Notes under the pieces: model-generated | The model's database searches: none | What the model was told of the DNA's origin: nothing | Seen by the model: only the letters and a program-made list of their open reading frames with translations | NCBI RefSeq assembly: GCF_001704415.2 | Contig: NC_030812.1 | Coordinates: 53,978,093-54,042,092 of the forward strand | Source of the DNA: Capra hircus | Lineage: Eukaryota; Chordata; Mammalia; Artiodactyla; Bovidae | Direction of reading: 5' to 3' | DNA length: 64,000 bases | Shown: positions 21,199 through 33,415 of the stretch, in pieces | Layout of the letters: every line of letters starts with the position of its first letter | Position numbering within the stretch: position 1 is the first letter of the stretch | Made by a program: the position numbers and the translations under genes

Positions 21199-23638
21199 AT
21201 TCCTTATGTTTTTCAATTTTTGTTCGTTGGAATTCTTCAGTAAAGAAGAGCTTTCTTTCATCAACCAAAATGATTTAGTTTTCTTAAAATACAGTTTGTA
21301 CCCAGAGAAGATAAACACTCAATTCTTTCCTTTTAATTATCAATTCTCCAAGGAAGAAATTGATACTCTAGTTACTTCTAATGGTCTCCACTGAATTTTA
21401 CTCTTGATATCTTTTCATCAGCATAATTATGAATATTTGGTATATTTTATATGTTACAGTCAATTTCTTAGTTTTTGCCCAAATTTACTCTTATGAGCAT
21501 TTGACACAACCCCATTAGTCTTTGTTTTCCTCCTTTTTAGGCACAAGATGTCCTAGAATCCTATGTTTTCTGTACCAGAGTCCTGGCTCTTTGTAGAAGG
21601 ATATAAAATTCAGGCTTCAGAGTCTGGATGCTAGAATCATTGGGTTTTCATTGTTTCTAGGTCTTTTCAGAGAACAGAGCTAGAAAACACATACTTCAAA
21701 AAGAAGAAAAAGGTTCATGTTTGTATGTACAGTCAAACTTTAGCATTCTAAGATTTTTAATTAGTTTCCTCAAAGTTAATTTTAATTAACTGTATCTCTC
21801 TTTTCTTACACTAGAAATCTCAGATTCTAAAATGTTAATGTAGTTTTATTTGCACTGTCCTATAACATATAAAATAGTTTTATAATATAAATTAATATTG
21901 CTATTAATAGACTTCTTTCAAGTTAAATTAATCAAGTTTAATTTTTTTAAACTTTCTCTATCTTTAGCATGTGGTTATATCACACATTAGATGCACAGAT
22001 TCATTCATTCTAATTTATTTCAACATTTATGAGTTCTAAATTTTTTTTTAGTTTTTGTTATTTTTTAATTGTTTTTACCCACTACCTCCTCCTCCCATCC
22101 CAATAAGCTTGAGGGAGTGTATCAACAGAACATTCACATGGTTACTGCCTATTTTTTAAATACTGAAAATATATTTTTTGATTTTACAATATTTTAACAG
22201 TAAATCATTTCTACTTAAACATAAAATTTGATTGTCATAAGAAAAATTTAAAGATAGAGTATTAACTGAGAAAATGCAAGCATAGTATTATTTATAGATA
22301 CCAAGTGTTTATAAATATAAAGAAAAATACTTCAAGGAATTATACTAAAATGTCACTGGTAAATCTCCTCAGATGATGTGATTCAAGGTTAAATTTTGAC
22401 TCATTTGTATCAAAGTAAAGTTTTGTATCACTTACTTACAAAATCAAAGGTAAGTTATTTTAAAAGATAATTTCATCTTGATTTTTTTCCATTCAAGAAT
22501 ATATTCTTAGGCTTATTGAAGTAACTACTGCTGAAAGTAGTCTTTAAAGTATTTTTCTAAGACTAGCTTTTCTAAAAAGGGCCTCTAATGATTGTCTTAA
22601 TTCCTTCTCTGTTTATATAAGCTTTAAACTATCTTCAATATAATGATGATTTACAATACCGTAAAGAAGGCTTAAGTTTCAAGGTATCCCCAAAAGATGC
22701 TAGTCATGTGTTCACATGATCATATTTTTAGAAATTTTCAAATGTATTTTAAGAACAAGTTAAGACTGGGTGTCTCTTTCCACTCTTTCATTGTTGCCTT
22801 TGCCAGGTAGCATTGCTGTAGCCACCAGAATTTTGCGGATGCAGCCTTGGGGAAATCCCACTGAATCCCGTACCTTGAGCTTGGGTTTTGTAGAAGACAG
22901 AGACTGCAGCTTGCTGTCACTTTCAGCTTTTATTACCAGCTCTCTCAGTGAGTGAACAGCTTCTGAGTGGGCTCCTGGTCCCCACTGTGGTGACTCACAG
23001 TGCTCCGTGGATCAGTGAACGGCCGAATGTGCCATCATGATGTGAACACGAACTTCAGCCCTGGAAGTATGGGGTGGTGATAGAAAAATAAGGTCTGAAA
23101 TTTAAGGAGAAAGATACTTGTTTGAGGAAAATGTTGCAGTAGTGAGATGTTTAGCCCTGTAAGCTGAAGATTTCTTTTTCATCAATCATCAGTCAAAAAG
23201 ATATTTTCTTCTGTCAAGAATATACAAAACAGGGCAGTGTACAATATTATAAAAGTATCAATTTTTCCTTTTGAGATAGGAACAATGTATTTAATGAGGT
23301 CAAAATTACTGCTAACTGAAATTTGATGGGATGTTTTGGCATGTTGTAATAAAATAAGTGAGAAATGGCATATTACTATGATATATACACAAAGTCCTTT
23401 TCTATTATCTTTAACGATTTGAAACTATCAAGAGAAAAAAATCATTCATAAAATTAATAGAATATGAAACAAAAGTGATAAAAATGAATAATGAAATCAA
23501 TAGAAAGTATTCTGACATCAAGAAGCAGTGTTACTGTATCAAAAACAATCTTCTACCGAAAGAAATATATAAACTTGAAAGTAAAGTGGGGACTCAACTT
23601 ATTTGTTACTATTATTAATGAAAAGATATGAATTAATG
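21199..23638. other. Long unique AT-rich stretch
   Basis: About 2.4 kb with no repeat I can name. A less AT-rich patch at about 22770-23060 stands out because it keeps several CpGs. I see no splice structure or family signal in it. Confidence 0.4.
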
Positions 23639-23700
23639 AGGGCTTCCCTGGTAGCTCAGTTGGTAAAGAATCTTCCTGCAATGCAGAATACCCTGGTTTG
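23639..23700 (+). mobile_element. Bov-tA SINE head fragment
   Basis: Only the tRNA-derived 5' head is present (GGCTTCCCTGGTAGCTCAG, box B as CCTGGTTTGATT). Confidence 0.85.
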
Positions 23701-23946
23701 ATTAGTATATTATTTAATTTCATGTTGACTAGATACCAAATGCTCATTAAAAATACCTACAATATACCATTACAAAGAGTGTATTAAGAGCAAACTGTTT
23801 AAAAGTGTCAAAGATTCTGAAAGTATTAGATTAATTACTACACTAGAAAATATCCCTAGCATATTTAAAATATATAAAACGTGATCACTGATATTTTCTC
23901 AATTGAACAATCATCCTAAAAGTTTGAATAATTTTCCTAAAAATGG

Positions 23947-25322
23947 GTTCAGGTCAGCTCAGTTGTGTCTGACTCTTTGTGACCCCTTGGACTGCAGCAT
24001 GCCAGGCTTCCGTGTTGATCGCCAACTCCCAGGGTTTACCCAAACTCATGTCCATTGAGTCAGTGAAGCCATCCAACCATCTCAGCCTCTGTTGTTCCCT
24101 TCTCCTCTTGCCTGCAATCTTTCCCAGCATCAGGGTCTTTTCAAACAAGTCAGTTCTTCACATCAGGTGGCCAAAGTATTGGAGTTTCAGCTTCAGCATC
24201 AGTCCTTCCAATGAATATTCAGGACTGATTTCCTTGAGGATGGACTGGTTGGATCTCCTTGCTGTCCAGGGGACTCTCAAGAGTCTGCTCCAACACCACA
24301 GTTCAAAAGCATCAATTCTTCGGCCCTCAGCTTTCTTTATAGTCTAACTCTCACATCCATACATGACCCCTGGAAAAACCATAGCCTTAACTAGACGGAC
24401 CTTTGTTGGCAAAGTAATATCTCTGCGTTTTAATATGCTGTCTAGGTTGGTCATAGCTTTTCTTCCAAGGAGTAAGCATCTTTTAATTTCATGGCTGCAG
24501 TCACCATTTGCAGTTTGTTTGGATCCCCCCAAAATAAAGTCTGTCACTGTTTCCCCATCTATTTGCCATGAAGTGATGGGACCAGATGCCATGATCTTAG
24601 TTTTCGGAACGGTGAATTTTAAGCCAATTTTTTCCACTCTCCTCTTTCACTTTCATCAAGAGGCTCTTTAGTTCTTCTTTGCTTTCTGCTATAAGGGTGG
24701 TGTAATCTGCATATCTGAGGTTATTGAGATTTCTTCCAGCAATCTTGATTCCAGCTTGTGCTTCATCCAGTCCAGCATTTCTCATGATGTGCTCTGCATA
24801 TAAGTTAAATAAGCAGAGTGACAATATACAGCTTTGATGTACTCCTTTCCCGATTTGGAACCAGTGTTGTTCCATGTCCAGTTCTAACTGTTGCTTCCTG
24901 ATCTGCATACAGATTTCTCAAGAGGCAGGTCAGGTGGTCTGGTATTCCCAACTCTTTCAGAATTTTCCACAGTATGTTGTGATCCACACGGTCAAAGCCT
25001 TTGTCATAGTCAAAATAAAGCAGAAATAGATGTTTTTCTGGAACGCTCTTGCTTTTTCCATGATCTAGCAGAGGTTGGCCATTTGATCTCTGGTTCCTCT
25101 GACTTTTCTAAATCCAGCTTGAACGCCTGGAATTTCATGGTTCATGTACTGTTGAAGCCTGGCTTGGAGAATTTTGAGTATTATTTTGCTAGTGTGTGAG
25201 ATGAGTGCAATTGTGTGATAGTTTGAGCATTCTTTGACATTGCCTTTCTTTGGGATTGGAATGAAAACTGACCTTTTCCCGTCCTGTGGCCATTGCTGAG
25301 TTTTACAAATTTGCTGGCATAT
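23947..25322 (-). mobile_element. BovB LINE, 5'-truncated RT and C-terminus
   Basis: On the minus strand the copy runs from QQICKTQQWPQD (near 25310) through motif A and motif B to the C-terminal end at the left. The Trp of QQWPQD is intact. The active site reads YADY, a D to Y change in a catalytic residue. Frameshifts separate the open pieces 25065-25367, 24597-24908, 24344-24637 and 23954-24148. Inactive. Confidence 0.93.
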
Positions 25323-25569
25323 ATATAATGGGTTACAACAATGCAAGTAACTTTCCTGACTACCCACTATAAAATAAATTCAAATGCCTTTATAGTCTTT
25401 CTATGGGAAATAGTACTATAGATCTGTTGGTATGTGAAGATGTGATTAGAGAGTATGGCACTCAAACATTTAAGAAAGGAAAGTATTATAGAGAGATGTC
25501 AGGCAGTTGAATAATATTAGCTTTTTTCTAGATTTTATTGTGCTTGTGATATTAGTCATTTTTCTTGCC

Positions 25570-25900
25570 TTTTTTTTTTTTTTTTTTGGTTACTTGTCAT
25601 ATTTATTTAGTATTTTATTTTTTTGGCTATGGTGGGTCTTCCTCCTGCACAAGGGCTATCTCTATTTACAGCAAGCAGGAGCTACTAGTCATTGTGGAGC
25701 AGAGGCTTCTCATTCCAGTGGCTTCTCTTCTTGTGGAACACAGGCTCTTGGCATTTGGGCTTCAGTAGTTCTAGCTACTGGGATCTAGAGCACTGGCTCG
25801 GTAGTTGAGGCTGCGTGGGCTTGGTTGCTCTGAACAGCATATGCGATCTTCCGAGACCAGGGATTGAATCAGTGTCCCTTGCATCGTAAGGTGGATTCTT
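25570..25900 (-). mobile_element. CHR-2-type SINE, left part of a copy split by L1
   Basis: A poly-T end at 25570-25587 starts the reverse-oriented SINE. Its tRNA-side end resumes at 26840-26864 (AACCACTGGACCACAAGGG) after an L1 insertion. TTCTT at 25896-25900 and 26835-26839 is shared at the break. Confidence 0.88.
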
Positions 25901-26834
25901 TTTCTTTTTAATATAAATTTATCAATTTTAATTGGAGGCTAATTACTTTACAATATTGCATTGATTTTGCCATACATCAACATGAATCCACCACAGGTAT
26001 ACACCTGTTCCCCATCCCGAACCCCTCTCCCACCTCCCTCCCCGTACCATCCCTCTGGGTTGTCCCAGTGCACCAGCCCCAAGCATCCTGTGTCATGCAT
26101 AGAACCTGGACTGGCAATTCGTTTCGTATATGATATTATACATTTCAATGCCATTCTCCCAAATCATCCCACCCTCTCCCTCTCCCACAGACTCCAAAAG
26201 ACTGTTCTATACATCTGTGTCTCTTTTGTTGTCTCGCCTACAGGGTTATTGTTACCATTTTCTAAATTCCATATATATGCCTTAGTATGCTATATTGGTG
26301 TTTTTCTTTCTGGCTTACTTCACTCTGTATAATTGGCTCCAGTTTCATCCACCTCATTAGAATTGATTCAAATGTATTCTTTTGAATGGCTGAGTCATAC
26401 TCCATTGTATATATGTACCACAGCTTTCTTATCCATTCATCTGCTGATGGACATCTAGGTTGCTTCCATGTCCTGGCTATTGTAAACAGTGCTGCGATGA
26501 ACATTGGGGTACATGTGTCTCTTTCAATTCTGGTTTCCTTGGTGTGTATGCCCAGCAGTGGGATTGCTGGATCATAAGGCAGTTCTATTTCCAGTTTTTA
26601 AAGGAGTCTCCACACTGTTCTTCATAGTGGCTGTACTAGTGTGTATTCCCACCAACAGTGTAAGAGGCTTCCCTTTTCTCCACACCCTCTCCAGCATTTA
26701 TTGTTTGTAGACTTTTGGATCGCAGCCATTCTGACTGGTGTGAAACAGTACCTCGTTGTGGTTTTGATTTGCATTTCTCTGATAATGAGTGATGTTGAGC
26801 ATCTTTTCATGTGTTTGTTAGCCATCTGTATGTC
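25901..26834 (-). mobile_element. Young L1 3' end inserted in a CHR-2 SINE
   Basis: The minus strand reads the C-terminal part of L1 ORF2 (open pieces 26622-26825 and 26262-26504, with SADEWIRKLWYIYTMEY-like text), then the ruminant L1 3' UTR and a poly-A at the left end. It is close to the copy at 29617-30338. The insertion is 5' truncated. Confidence 0.92.
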
Positions 26835-26839
26835 TTCTT

Positions 26840-26864
26840 AACCACTGGACCACAAGGGAAGCCC
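26840..26864 (-). mobile_element. CHR-2-type SINE, right part of the split copy
   Basis: Twenty-five bases continue the SINE interrupted at 25900 and end in AGGGAAGCCCC. Confidence 0.8.
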
Positions 26865-26897
26865 CTGTAATTTTCTTTTCTCTCTCTTTTAATTTAT

Positions 26898-27124
26898 TGG
26901 ACTTTCCTGGCAGTGCAATGGTTAAGAATCCACCTGCCAAAATGCAGGGGATGTGGTTCAATCCCTGGACCTGAGAGATTCCACATGCTGTGAGACAACT
27001 AAGCCCATGAGCCATAACTCCTGAGGCCTGTGCCCCTAGAGCCCATGCACCACAAGAGAAGCCACCAAAATGACAAACCCACACACCACAGTGAAAACCC
27101 AGTGCAGCCAAAAAAAAAAAAAAA
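26898..27124 (+). mobile_element. CHR-2-type SINE
   Basis: The head GGACTTTCCTGGCAGTGCAA with a box-B-like GTGGTTCAATCCCTGG leads to a poly-A end at 27111-27124. It faces away from the split copy just upstream. Confidence 0.9.
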
Positions 27125-27792
27125 CTAAAAATTTTAATAAATAAACATTTATGTATTGCTATGATTTCTCATTTTCAGTAATACTCAATTTAATTCCTAG
27201 TTGTATAGTTAATAAAGATGGGTCCCTGTGTAGTATAAGCTTCAGACTCCTCAAAACCTAGATCTCATGTGTTCTTAGCATAAGGCTAAATGGTTATAAT
27301 TAAAGATACAAGGACTTGGTGGGAAGACTGAGGGACAAGAGAGTGGAGAAAATATACAGAAACCCTAAAAGGAGAATAGGAGCACGGTGGGGATAGATGG
27401 AAGATACATGAGTTCTTCTTTTAAAGTTGCACATGTATCTTTTAAACTCATGAGCATTCTGTTTCATTGAATTACTTTCTCATGTATTTATAGTCTACCA
27501 ATTTATACAGTGGTTGAGTCTAGTGACAATAAAAGCGTACAAAATAAAATACTATAATATGAAGTCAAAATGCAGGAAATAAAAAGTAGACTAAGAAAGT
27601 ATGGGCAGACAATACTCTACAGGCCATAAGGAGAAGTATACTCATTATTTGAACTGTAAATTCGACTCTCAACTTCCTGGCACCAAATGAAGGGGAAAAC
27701 ATTTTTATGCACATTGTTTTTCTGTCGAAATCACGATCAGATCATCCCTCTGCGGAGAACAATAACTTTTCTGTGCATTTTGGCTCTATGCG
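27125..27792. other. No gene or named repeat recognised
   Basis: AT-rich sequence, nothing recognised. Confidence 0.4.
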
Positions 27793-28003
27793 TTTATGCT
27801 AAGTCTCTCAGTCATGTCTGACTCTTTGCGACCCTCTGGATTATAGCCCAGCAGGCTCCTCTGTCCATGGGATTCTCCCAGCAAGAATACTGGAGTGGGT
27901 TGCATTTCCTACTCCAGAGAATTTTCCCTATCCAGGGATTGAACCCGTGTCTCTTTTGTCTCCAGCACTGACAGGCAAATTCTTTACCACAGTGCCACAT
28001 AGA
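27793..28003 (-). mobile_element. Bov-tA SINE
   Basis: A minus-strand copy with a diverged tRNA head (TTCTTTACCACAGTGCCACA). One of the older Bov-tA copies here. Confidence 0.88.
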
Positions 28004-29294
28004 ACATTTTGACTTTATACCAACTATTTTAAGGGACACTTTAATATAAGGAGTGATGTCGTGGACAAAGTTCTCAAAATATTCTTAAAGCAAACACAGC
28101 AATAGGTTTAAATTGCCTGTTTGTAACAAAGCTGTAAAGTATATTTGTTACTTCATGAAAGCTGTATTGGACTTTTATTGGTTTAGTTACCCAGAATTGA
28201 TTCCACTTAGATGGGGGCGGCTGCCAGCTGGGGGTGGGCAGGGTTCTAGCATCGCAAGTCTTTTAAGGAGATAGTTATCTCTTGTGAAGGGCAGTCAGTT
28301 AATCTCATGTTTTATCCTCCCTAGGTTGATGTAGTTGTGTCAAGATACGTTGTAAACAGATATAAAAAGGAAACTTGGAAGTAGTAAGAGGTGGGCATTT
28401 CTTTTCCTCTCCTAGTAGCCATTTCAGGTTGGCAGATCAGCCTTGCTGCAGAACATCACTCCAGGATCCCAGCTCTTCCATGTTTGTTCCGCCATTCCCT
28501 AGGCTACTGTCACTCCCTGAGCTGTCAACACTGGCCACAGCTAACATGGTGCACATGTCCACGTTTCTTCAAGGGGACTAGACAAAGCAAGTCCTGGGGA
28601 AAATGGCTTCATCTTTAAAATGACCTGAAAGCTATGGAATAATTTCTGTTCACTTTGTATTGACCAGAAAGAACTCACCTGGTCACACCTGGCTGCAAAA
28701 GAAATATACTCTCTAGCTGGTAAGCCTGTGGGCCCAGCTGAAACTCAGGAGTTCCACTGTGGAAAGAAAGAAGGATAGATGCTTGGAGGAGTTACCACAT
28801 CAAAGGGTCCTGCCACATCAAGGAATCAACAAGTTAACCTAAGACAAATTAGATGTTCCTTCTTTGAAATATGTAAGTTGATAAACAAAAATGGTCAGAG
28901 TTAATTCAGTTTGGTGTCTGGCAGACAGCATTAATCAGTTTATCATTTGTTCAGTTTATCAGTTGCTGATACCAAGATTCTCTGGGCTGGTCCCAAGAGT
29001 CTGTTTCCTATTTTGTCTTTGATGTAGGTTGGTCTCCCAATACAATCCAATACATCGCTTTTCCTGCAACAAGAATGTCTCAAAAGATCAAAATACATGT
29101 CAGTGAAGGCAATTTTGTTATGGATGAACATTAAATAGGGTACAAGTATGTCTTTTTACTTTCATACTTTACTTTCATATCCATCACCTCACATGGTTAC
29201 ATGTGTGTGGTGAGAATACTGAAGATCTAGTCTGTGAGAGAATTTTGAATATAAAATACAGTACTATGATCTGTAGTCACCATGCAATAATCAG
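28004..29294. other. No gene or named repeat recognised
   Basis: About 1.3 kb of unassigned sequence. A richer patch at 28380-28760 includes short open frames in two phases but no recognisable domain. Confidence 0.4.
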
Positions 29295-29616
29295 TTATGT
29301 TTCATACACTAACAATGAACTTTCCAAAAAAGAAATTAAGAAAATAATTCTACTTATGATAGGATTTTTTAATTTTAGGAATAATATAACCACAGAACTG
29401 AAAGATCTATACCCTACAAACTAGAAAGCACTGACAACAAAAATTGAAAATGCACAAATAAATGGAAAGATATCTTATAATTATGGATTAGAAGAATTAG
29501 TATTGTTAAAATGTCAGCACTAACCTATTGCTAAAATGTCAGCACTAACCAAAGCAATCTACAAATTCGCTGCCAACTCTGTCAAAGATCCAATGGCATT
29601 TTTTACAGAAATAGAA
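29295..29616 (+). mobile_element. Older L1 ORF2 fragment, left part
   Basis: Diverged L1 ORF2 text (ACTAACAATGAACTTTCC near 29308, AAAGCAATCTACAAATTC near 29551, CAATGGCATTTTTTACAG near 29591). It resumes at 30349 after a younger L1. A local duplication of AAAATGTCAGCACTAACC lies near 29508-29550. Confidence 0.8.
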
Positions 29617-29982
29617 CTATGGAGAACAGTGTGGAGATTCCTTAAAAAACTGGAAATAGAACTGCCTTATGACCCAGCAATCCCACTGCTGGGCATACAC
29701 ACCGAGGAAACCAGAATTGAAAGAGACACATGTACCCCAATGTTCATCGCAGCACTGTTTATAATAGCCAGGACATGGAAGCAACCGAGATGTCCATCAG
29801 CAGATGAATGGATAAGAAAGCTGTGGTACCTATACACAATGGAGTATTACTTAGCCAATAAAAAGAATACATTTGAATCAATTCTAATGAGGTGGATGAA
29901 ACTGGAGCCAATTATACAGAGTGAAGTAAGCCAGAAAGAAAAACACCAATACAATATACTAACACATATATATGGAATTTAG
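29617..29982 (+). pseudogene. L1 ORF2 C-terminal end (truncated)
   Basis: About 120 codons of the L1 ORF2 C-terminal segment are open, from WRTVWRFLKK to THIYGI and its stop. This segment lies downstream of the reverse transcriptase and has no catalytic motif. The apparent ATG at 29536 belongs to the older host L1, so the open frame is a fusion of two elements. Confidence 0.85.
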
Positions 29983-30338
29983 AAAGATGATAATGATAAC
30001 CCTGTATATGAGACAGCAAAAGAGACACAGATGTATAGAACAGTCTTTTGGAGTCTGTGGGAGAGGGAGAGGGTGGGATGAATTGGGAGAATGGCATTGA
30101 AATGTATAATATCATATATGAAACGAATCGCCAGTCCAGGTTCAATGCATGACATTGGATGCTTGGGGCTGGTGCACTGGGACGACCCAGAGGGGTGGTA
30201 TGAGGAGGGAAGTGAGAGGGGGGTTCAGGATGGGGAACAGGTGTATACCTGTGGCAGATTCACGTTGATGTATGGTAAAATCAATACAATATTGTAAAGT
30301 AACTAGCCTCCAATTAAATAAATTCATATTAAAAAAAA
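29617..30338 (+). mobile_element. Young ruminant L1 3' end inserted in an older L1
   Basis: A 5'-truncated young L1 with the end of ORF2, the 3' UTR and a tail after CAATTAAATAAATTC. The 10 bp flanks AGAAATAGAA at 29607-29616 and 30339-30348 match perfectly, and the older L1 continues on both sides in phase. Confidence 0.93.
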
Positions 30339-30348
30339 AGAAATAGAA

Positions 30349-30400
30349 AAAAATCCTAAGATTCACATGGGATTACAAAAGACCCCTATCAGCTAAAATA
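30349..30400 (+). mobile_element. Older L1 fragment, right part
   Basis: AATCCTAAGATTCACATGGG and ACAAAAGACCCCTATC continue the ORF2 region left at 29616. Confidence 0.75.
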
Positions 30401-30659
30401 AACTTTTTCTGAATTATATATTTTTCTTCTTAATAAGTTCCAGTCTTCAATATTGTCTTATATCTTGGTAACTATATAAATTAAATAATTACCTATGTAT
30501 TTTTCTTTTTTTCCTTAAAAATTATCTCATAGGAAGATTTTTGCTTTGTTTCTGCAGATTGGGTTCCTTTCCCCAAACAGAACTACCATGTGTCTATTAA
30601 CCCCCTTTTCTGTATTTCCATAAAAGGGAGCCTAGACAGTGTTGGAAGCTGAGATGGAT

Positions 30660-31410
30660 TATCTCGTTCATTTGTTCACGCAGCAAACACTCACAGAAAA
30701 ACAGCTATACACATAAGACCATGCTGGGTACTGAGGATATGACGGCAAATAAAAAGAAATTAGATGTCTCTGTTTTCTAGAGGGCAAACATTTTAATAAA
30801 GAAATAAGCAAGTATATAATTTTATATGCAGATAAATTTTGTGAGAAATAGAAAGTGTAATAAAGGATGGATAATCCCTAGAGAATATAGGGAAAGCCTC
30901 TCTGCAAAGGTGAAATTTGAATAGCAACCTCCAGTGTGGGGAGCTATCCACCTGAAGGTGTAGGGAAAGATATCCCAAGAAAAAAGAGTGTCAAATATAT
31001 AGACTTTAGGATGGGAAAGGATGTGTGTTCAGGGACCACAGGAAGGAGAGTACAGGTGGAACAGAGAAAAGAAAAAAAGGGGTTGGCATACATGAAATAG
31101 GATCAGTAGTCAGCAGCAAATCACATAGGCACTTTTGGCCAAGGAAAGGTCTTTCAACTGTACTCTAAGTATAATGGGAAGTTATTGTTAGGCTTTTACA
31201 TGGTCTGTTTTACATTTGCCAAAATCACGCTTGCTACGATGTGAGGATTAGATACAGCTGGGATGAGTAAGAATAGAAGAGTAATTGTTGGGAGTAACCC
31301 AAGCAAGAGATGCTTTTGACCATGATGATGGGGAGAAGGAGTCAAATTCAGGATATATTTTGGAAAAAAAAAAAAAGCAAAGAACTTTTATATGTATTTG
31401 ATGTGAGTTA
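30660..31410 (+). repeat. Ancient mammalian repeat, first segment
   Basis: The text (TGCTGGGTACTGAGGATATG, AAGGTGAAATTTGAATAGC, TAATGGGAAGTTATTGTTAGG, TCAGGATATATTTTGG) follows a long, old mammalian interspersed repeat that I recognise but cannot name safely. It continues after the BovB at 32850 and again between later SINEs. Confidence 0.55.
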
Positions 31411-31413
31411 GTC

Positions 31414-32846
31414 ATGAAATTCCAGATGTTCAAGCTGGTTTTAGAAAAGACAGAGGAACCAGAGATCAAATTGGCAACATCCACTGGATCATTGAAAAAG
31501 CAAGAGAGTTCCAGAAAAACATCTATTTCTGCTTTATTGACTATGCCAAAGCTTTTGACTATGTGGATCACAACACACTGTGGAAAATTCTGAAAGAGAT
31601 GGGAATACCAGACCACCTGACTTGCCTCTTGAGAAACCTGTATGCAGGTCAAAAGCAATAGTTAGAACTGGACATGGAACAACGGACTGGTTCCAAGTCA
31701 GAAAAGGAGTACATCAAGGCTGTATAATGTCCATCTGCTTATTTAACTTATATGTAGAGTACATCATGAGAAATGCTGGGCTGGAAGAAGCACAAGCTGG
31801 AGTCAAGACTGCTTGGAGAAATCTCAGATATGCAGATGACACTACCCTATGGGGGCTTCCCTGGTGGCTCAGAGGTTAAAGCGTCTACCTCCAATGCAGG
31901 AGACCCGGGTTCGATCCCTGGGTGGGGAAGATCCCCTGGAGAAGGAAATGGCAACCCACTCCAGTATCCTTGCCTGGAGAATCCCATGGACGGAGAAGCC
32001 CAGTAGGCTACAGTCCACGGGGTAACAAAGAATCGGACACGACTGAGCGACTTCACTTCAAATTAGCACCACCCTATGGCAGAAAGTGAAGAGGAACTAA
32101 AAAGCCTCTTGATGAAAGTGAAAGAGGAGAGTGAAAAAGTTGGCTTAATGCTCAACATACAGAAAACTAAGATCATGGCATCTGGTCCCATCACTTCATG
32201 GGAAATAGTCAGGGAAACAGTGGATACAGTGTCAGACCTTATTTTGGGGGGGCTCCAAAATCACTGCAGATGGTGATTGCAACCATGAAATTAAAAGACA
32301 CTTACTCCTTGGAAGGAAAGTTATGACCAACCTAGACAGCATATTCAAAAGCAGAGACATGACTTTGCCAACAAAGGTCCGTCTAGTCAAGGCTATGGTT
32401 TTTCCAGTGGTCATGTATGGATGTGAGAGTCGGACTGTGAAGAAAGCTGAGAGCCATAGAATTGATACTTTTGAACTATGGTGTTGGAGAGGACCCTTGA
32501 GAGACCCTTGGACTGCAAGGAGATCCAACCAGCCCATCCTAAAGGAGATCAGTCCTGGGTGTTCTTTGGAGGGACTAATGCTGAGGCTGAAATTCCAATA
32601 CTTTGGCCACTTCATGTGAAAAGCTGACTCACTAGAAAAGACCCTGGTGCTGGGAGGGATTGAGGGCAGGAGGAGAAGGGGACGACAGAGGATGAGATGG
32701 CTGGATGGCATCACTGACTCGATGGACGTGACTCTGAGTGAACTCCGGGAGTTGATGATGGACAGGGAGACCTAGCGTGCTGCAATTCATGGGGTCGCAA
32801 AGAGTTCTACACGACTGAGAGACTGAACTGAACTGAACTGATTAGG
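31414..32846 (+). mobile_element. BovB LINE 3' half split by a SINE
   Basis: It starts inside the RT (LPDVQAGFRK-like) and keeps motif A, YADD at 31829-31840 and the C-terminal region, ending in the (ACTGA)n tail. A Bov-tA SINE (31853-32067) sits twelve bases past the YADD codons. Frameshifts lie near 31655 and 32250. Inactive. Confidence 0.93.
31853..32067 (+). mobile_element. Bov-tA SINE inside BovB RT
   Basis: A complete copy with a canonical tRNA head and box B (GGTTCGATCCCTGGG). Flanks ACTACCCTATGG (31841-31852) and ACCACCCTATGG (32068-32079) form a 12 bp target duplication with one difference. The near-consensus sequence implies a young insertion. Confidence 0.95.
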
Positions 32847-32849
32847 GAA

Positions 32850-33140
32850 ACAAAGGACTTATGCATGAGGCTTAGTATTTGAACTTGAAAGCATCTGGGT
32901 GAATGGTGGAGGCTTTTAGTTAGGTCAGAAAGTCTGAGGAGGACTGAGTGCATGGTGGGAAGGTTACTGAGGGGAAATTGATCAGTGGTTCAATTTTTCA
33001 CTTATATTAAGTTTTATATGCAGATTAGACCCCCAATAGAGGTGTTGAGCATACAGATATGAATGATTAGATATGAATCAGGACCTCAAGGGACCAGCAG
33101 GCCTGGAGGTAGTGGGTGGGATTTGGCAACACAGAGATGG
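32850..33140 (+). repeat. Ancient mammalian repeat, second segment
   Basis: It continues the repeat broken at 31410: the order GGTGGAGGCTTTTAGTTAG, AGATTAGACCCCCAATAGAG and CAGAGATGGTAT matches the later part of the same element. Confidence 0.5.
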
Positions 33141-33154
33141 TATATAAAACTCTG

Positions 33155-33375
33155 TATGTGCTTGCTCAGCCACTTCAGTCATGTCTGAGTCTTTGTGACC
33201 CCATGGACCATAGCCTGACTGGATCCTCTATGGGATTCTCGAGGCAAGAATACTGAAGTGGGTTGCCATGACCTCTTCCAGGGGATCTTCCTCATCAGGG
33301 ATTGAACCTGTGTCTCTTTACAGCTTCTGCATTGGCAGGCAGGTTCTTTGCCACCAGCACCACATAGGAAGCTCC
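33155..33375 (-). mobile_element. Bov-tA SINE
   Basis: A minus-strand copy. Flanks GTATATAAAACTCTG (33140-33154) and GTATAAAAAGCTCTG (33376-33390) agree at 13 of 15 positions. Confidence 0.92.
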
Positions 33376-33415
33376 GTATAAAAAGCTCTGAGATTATGTG
33401 AAGTCACCCAGGAAT

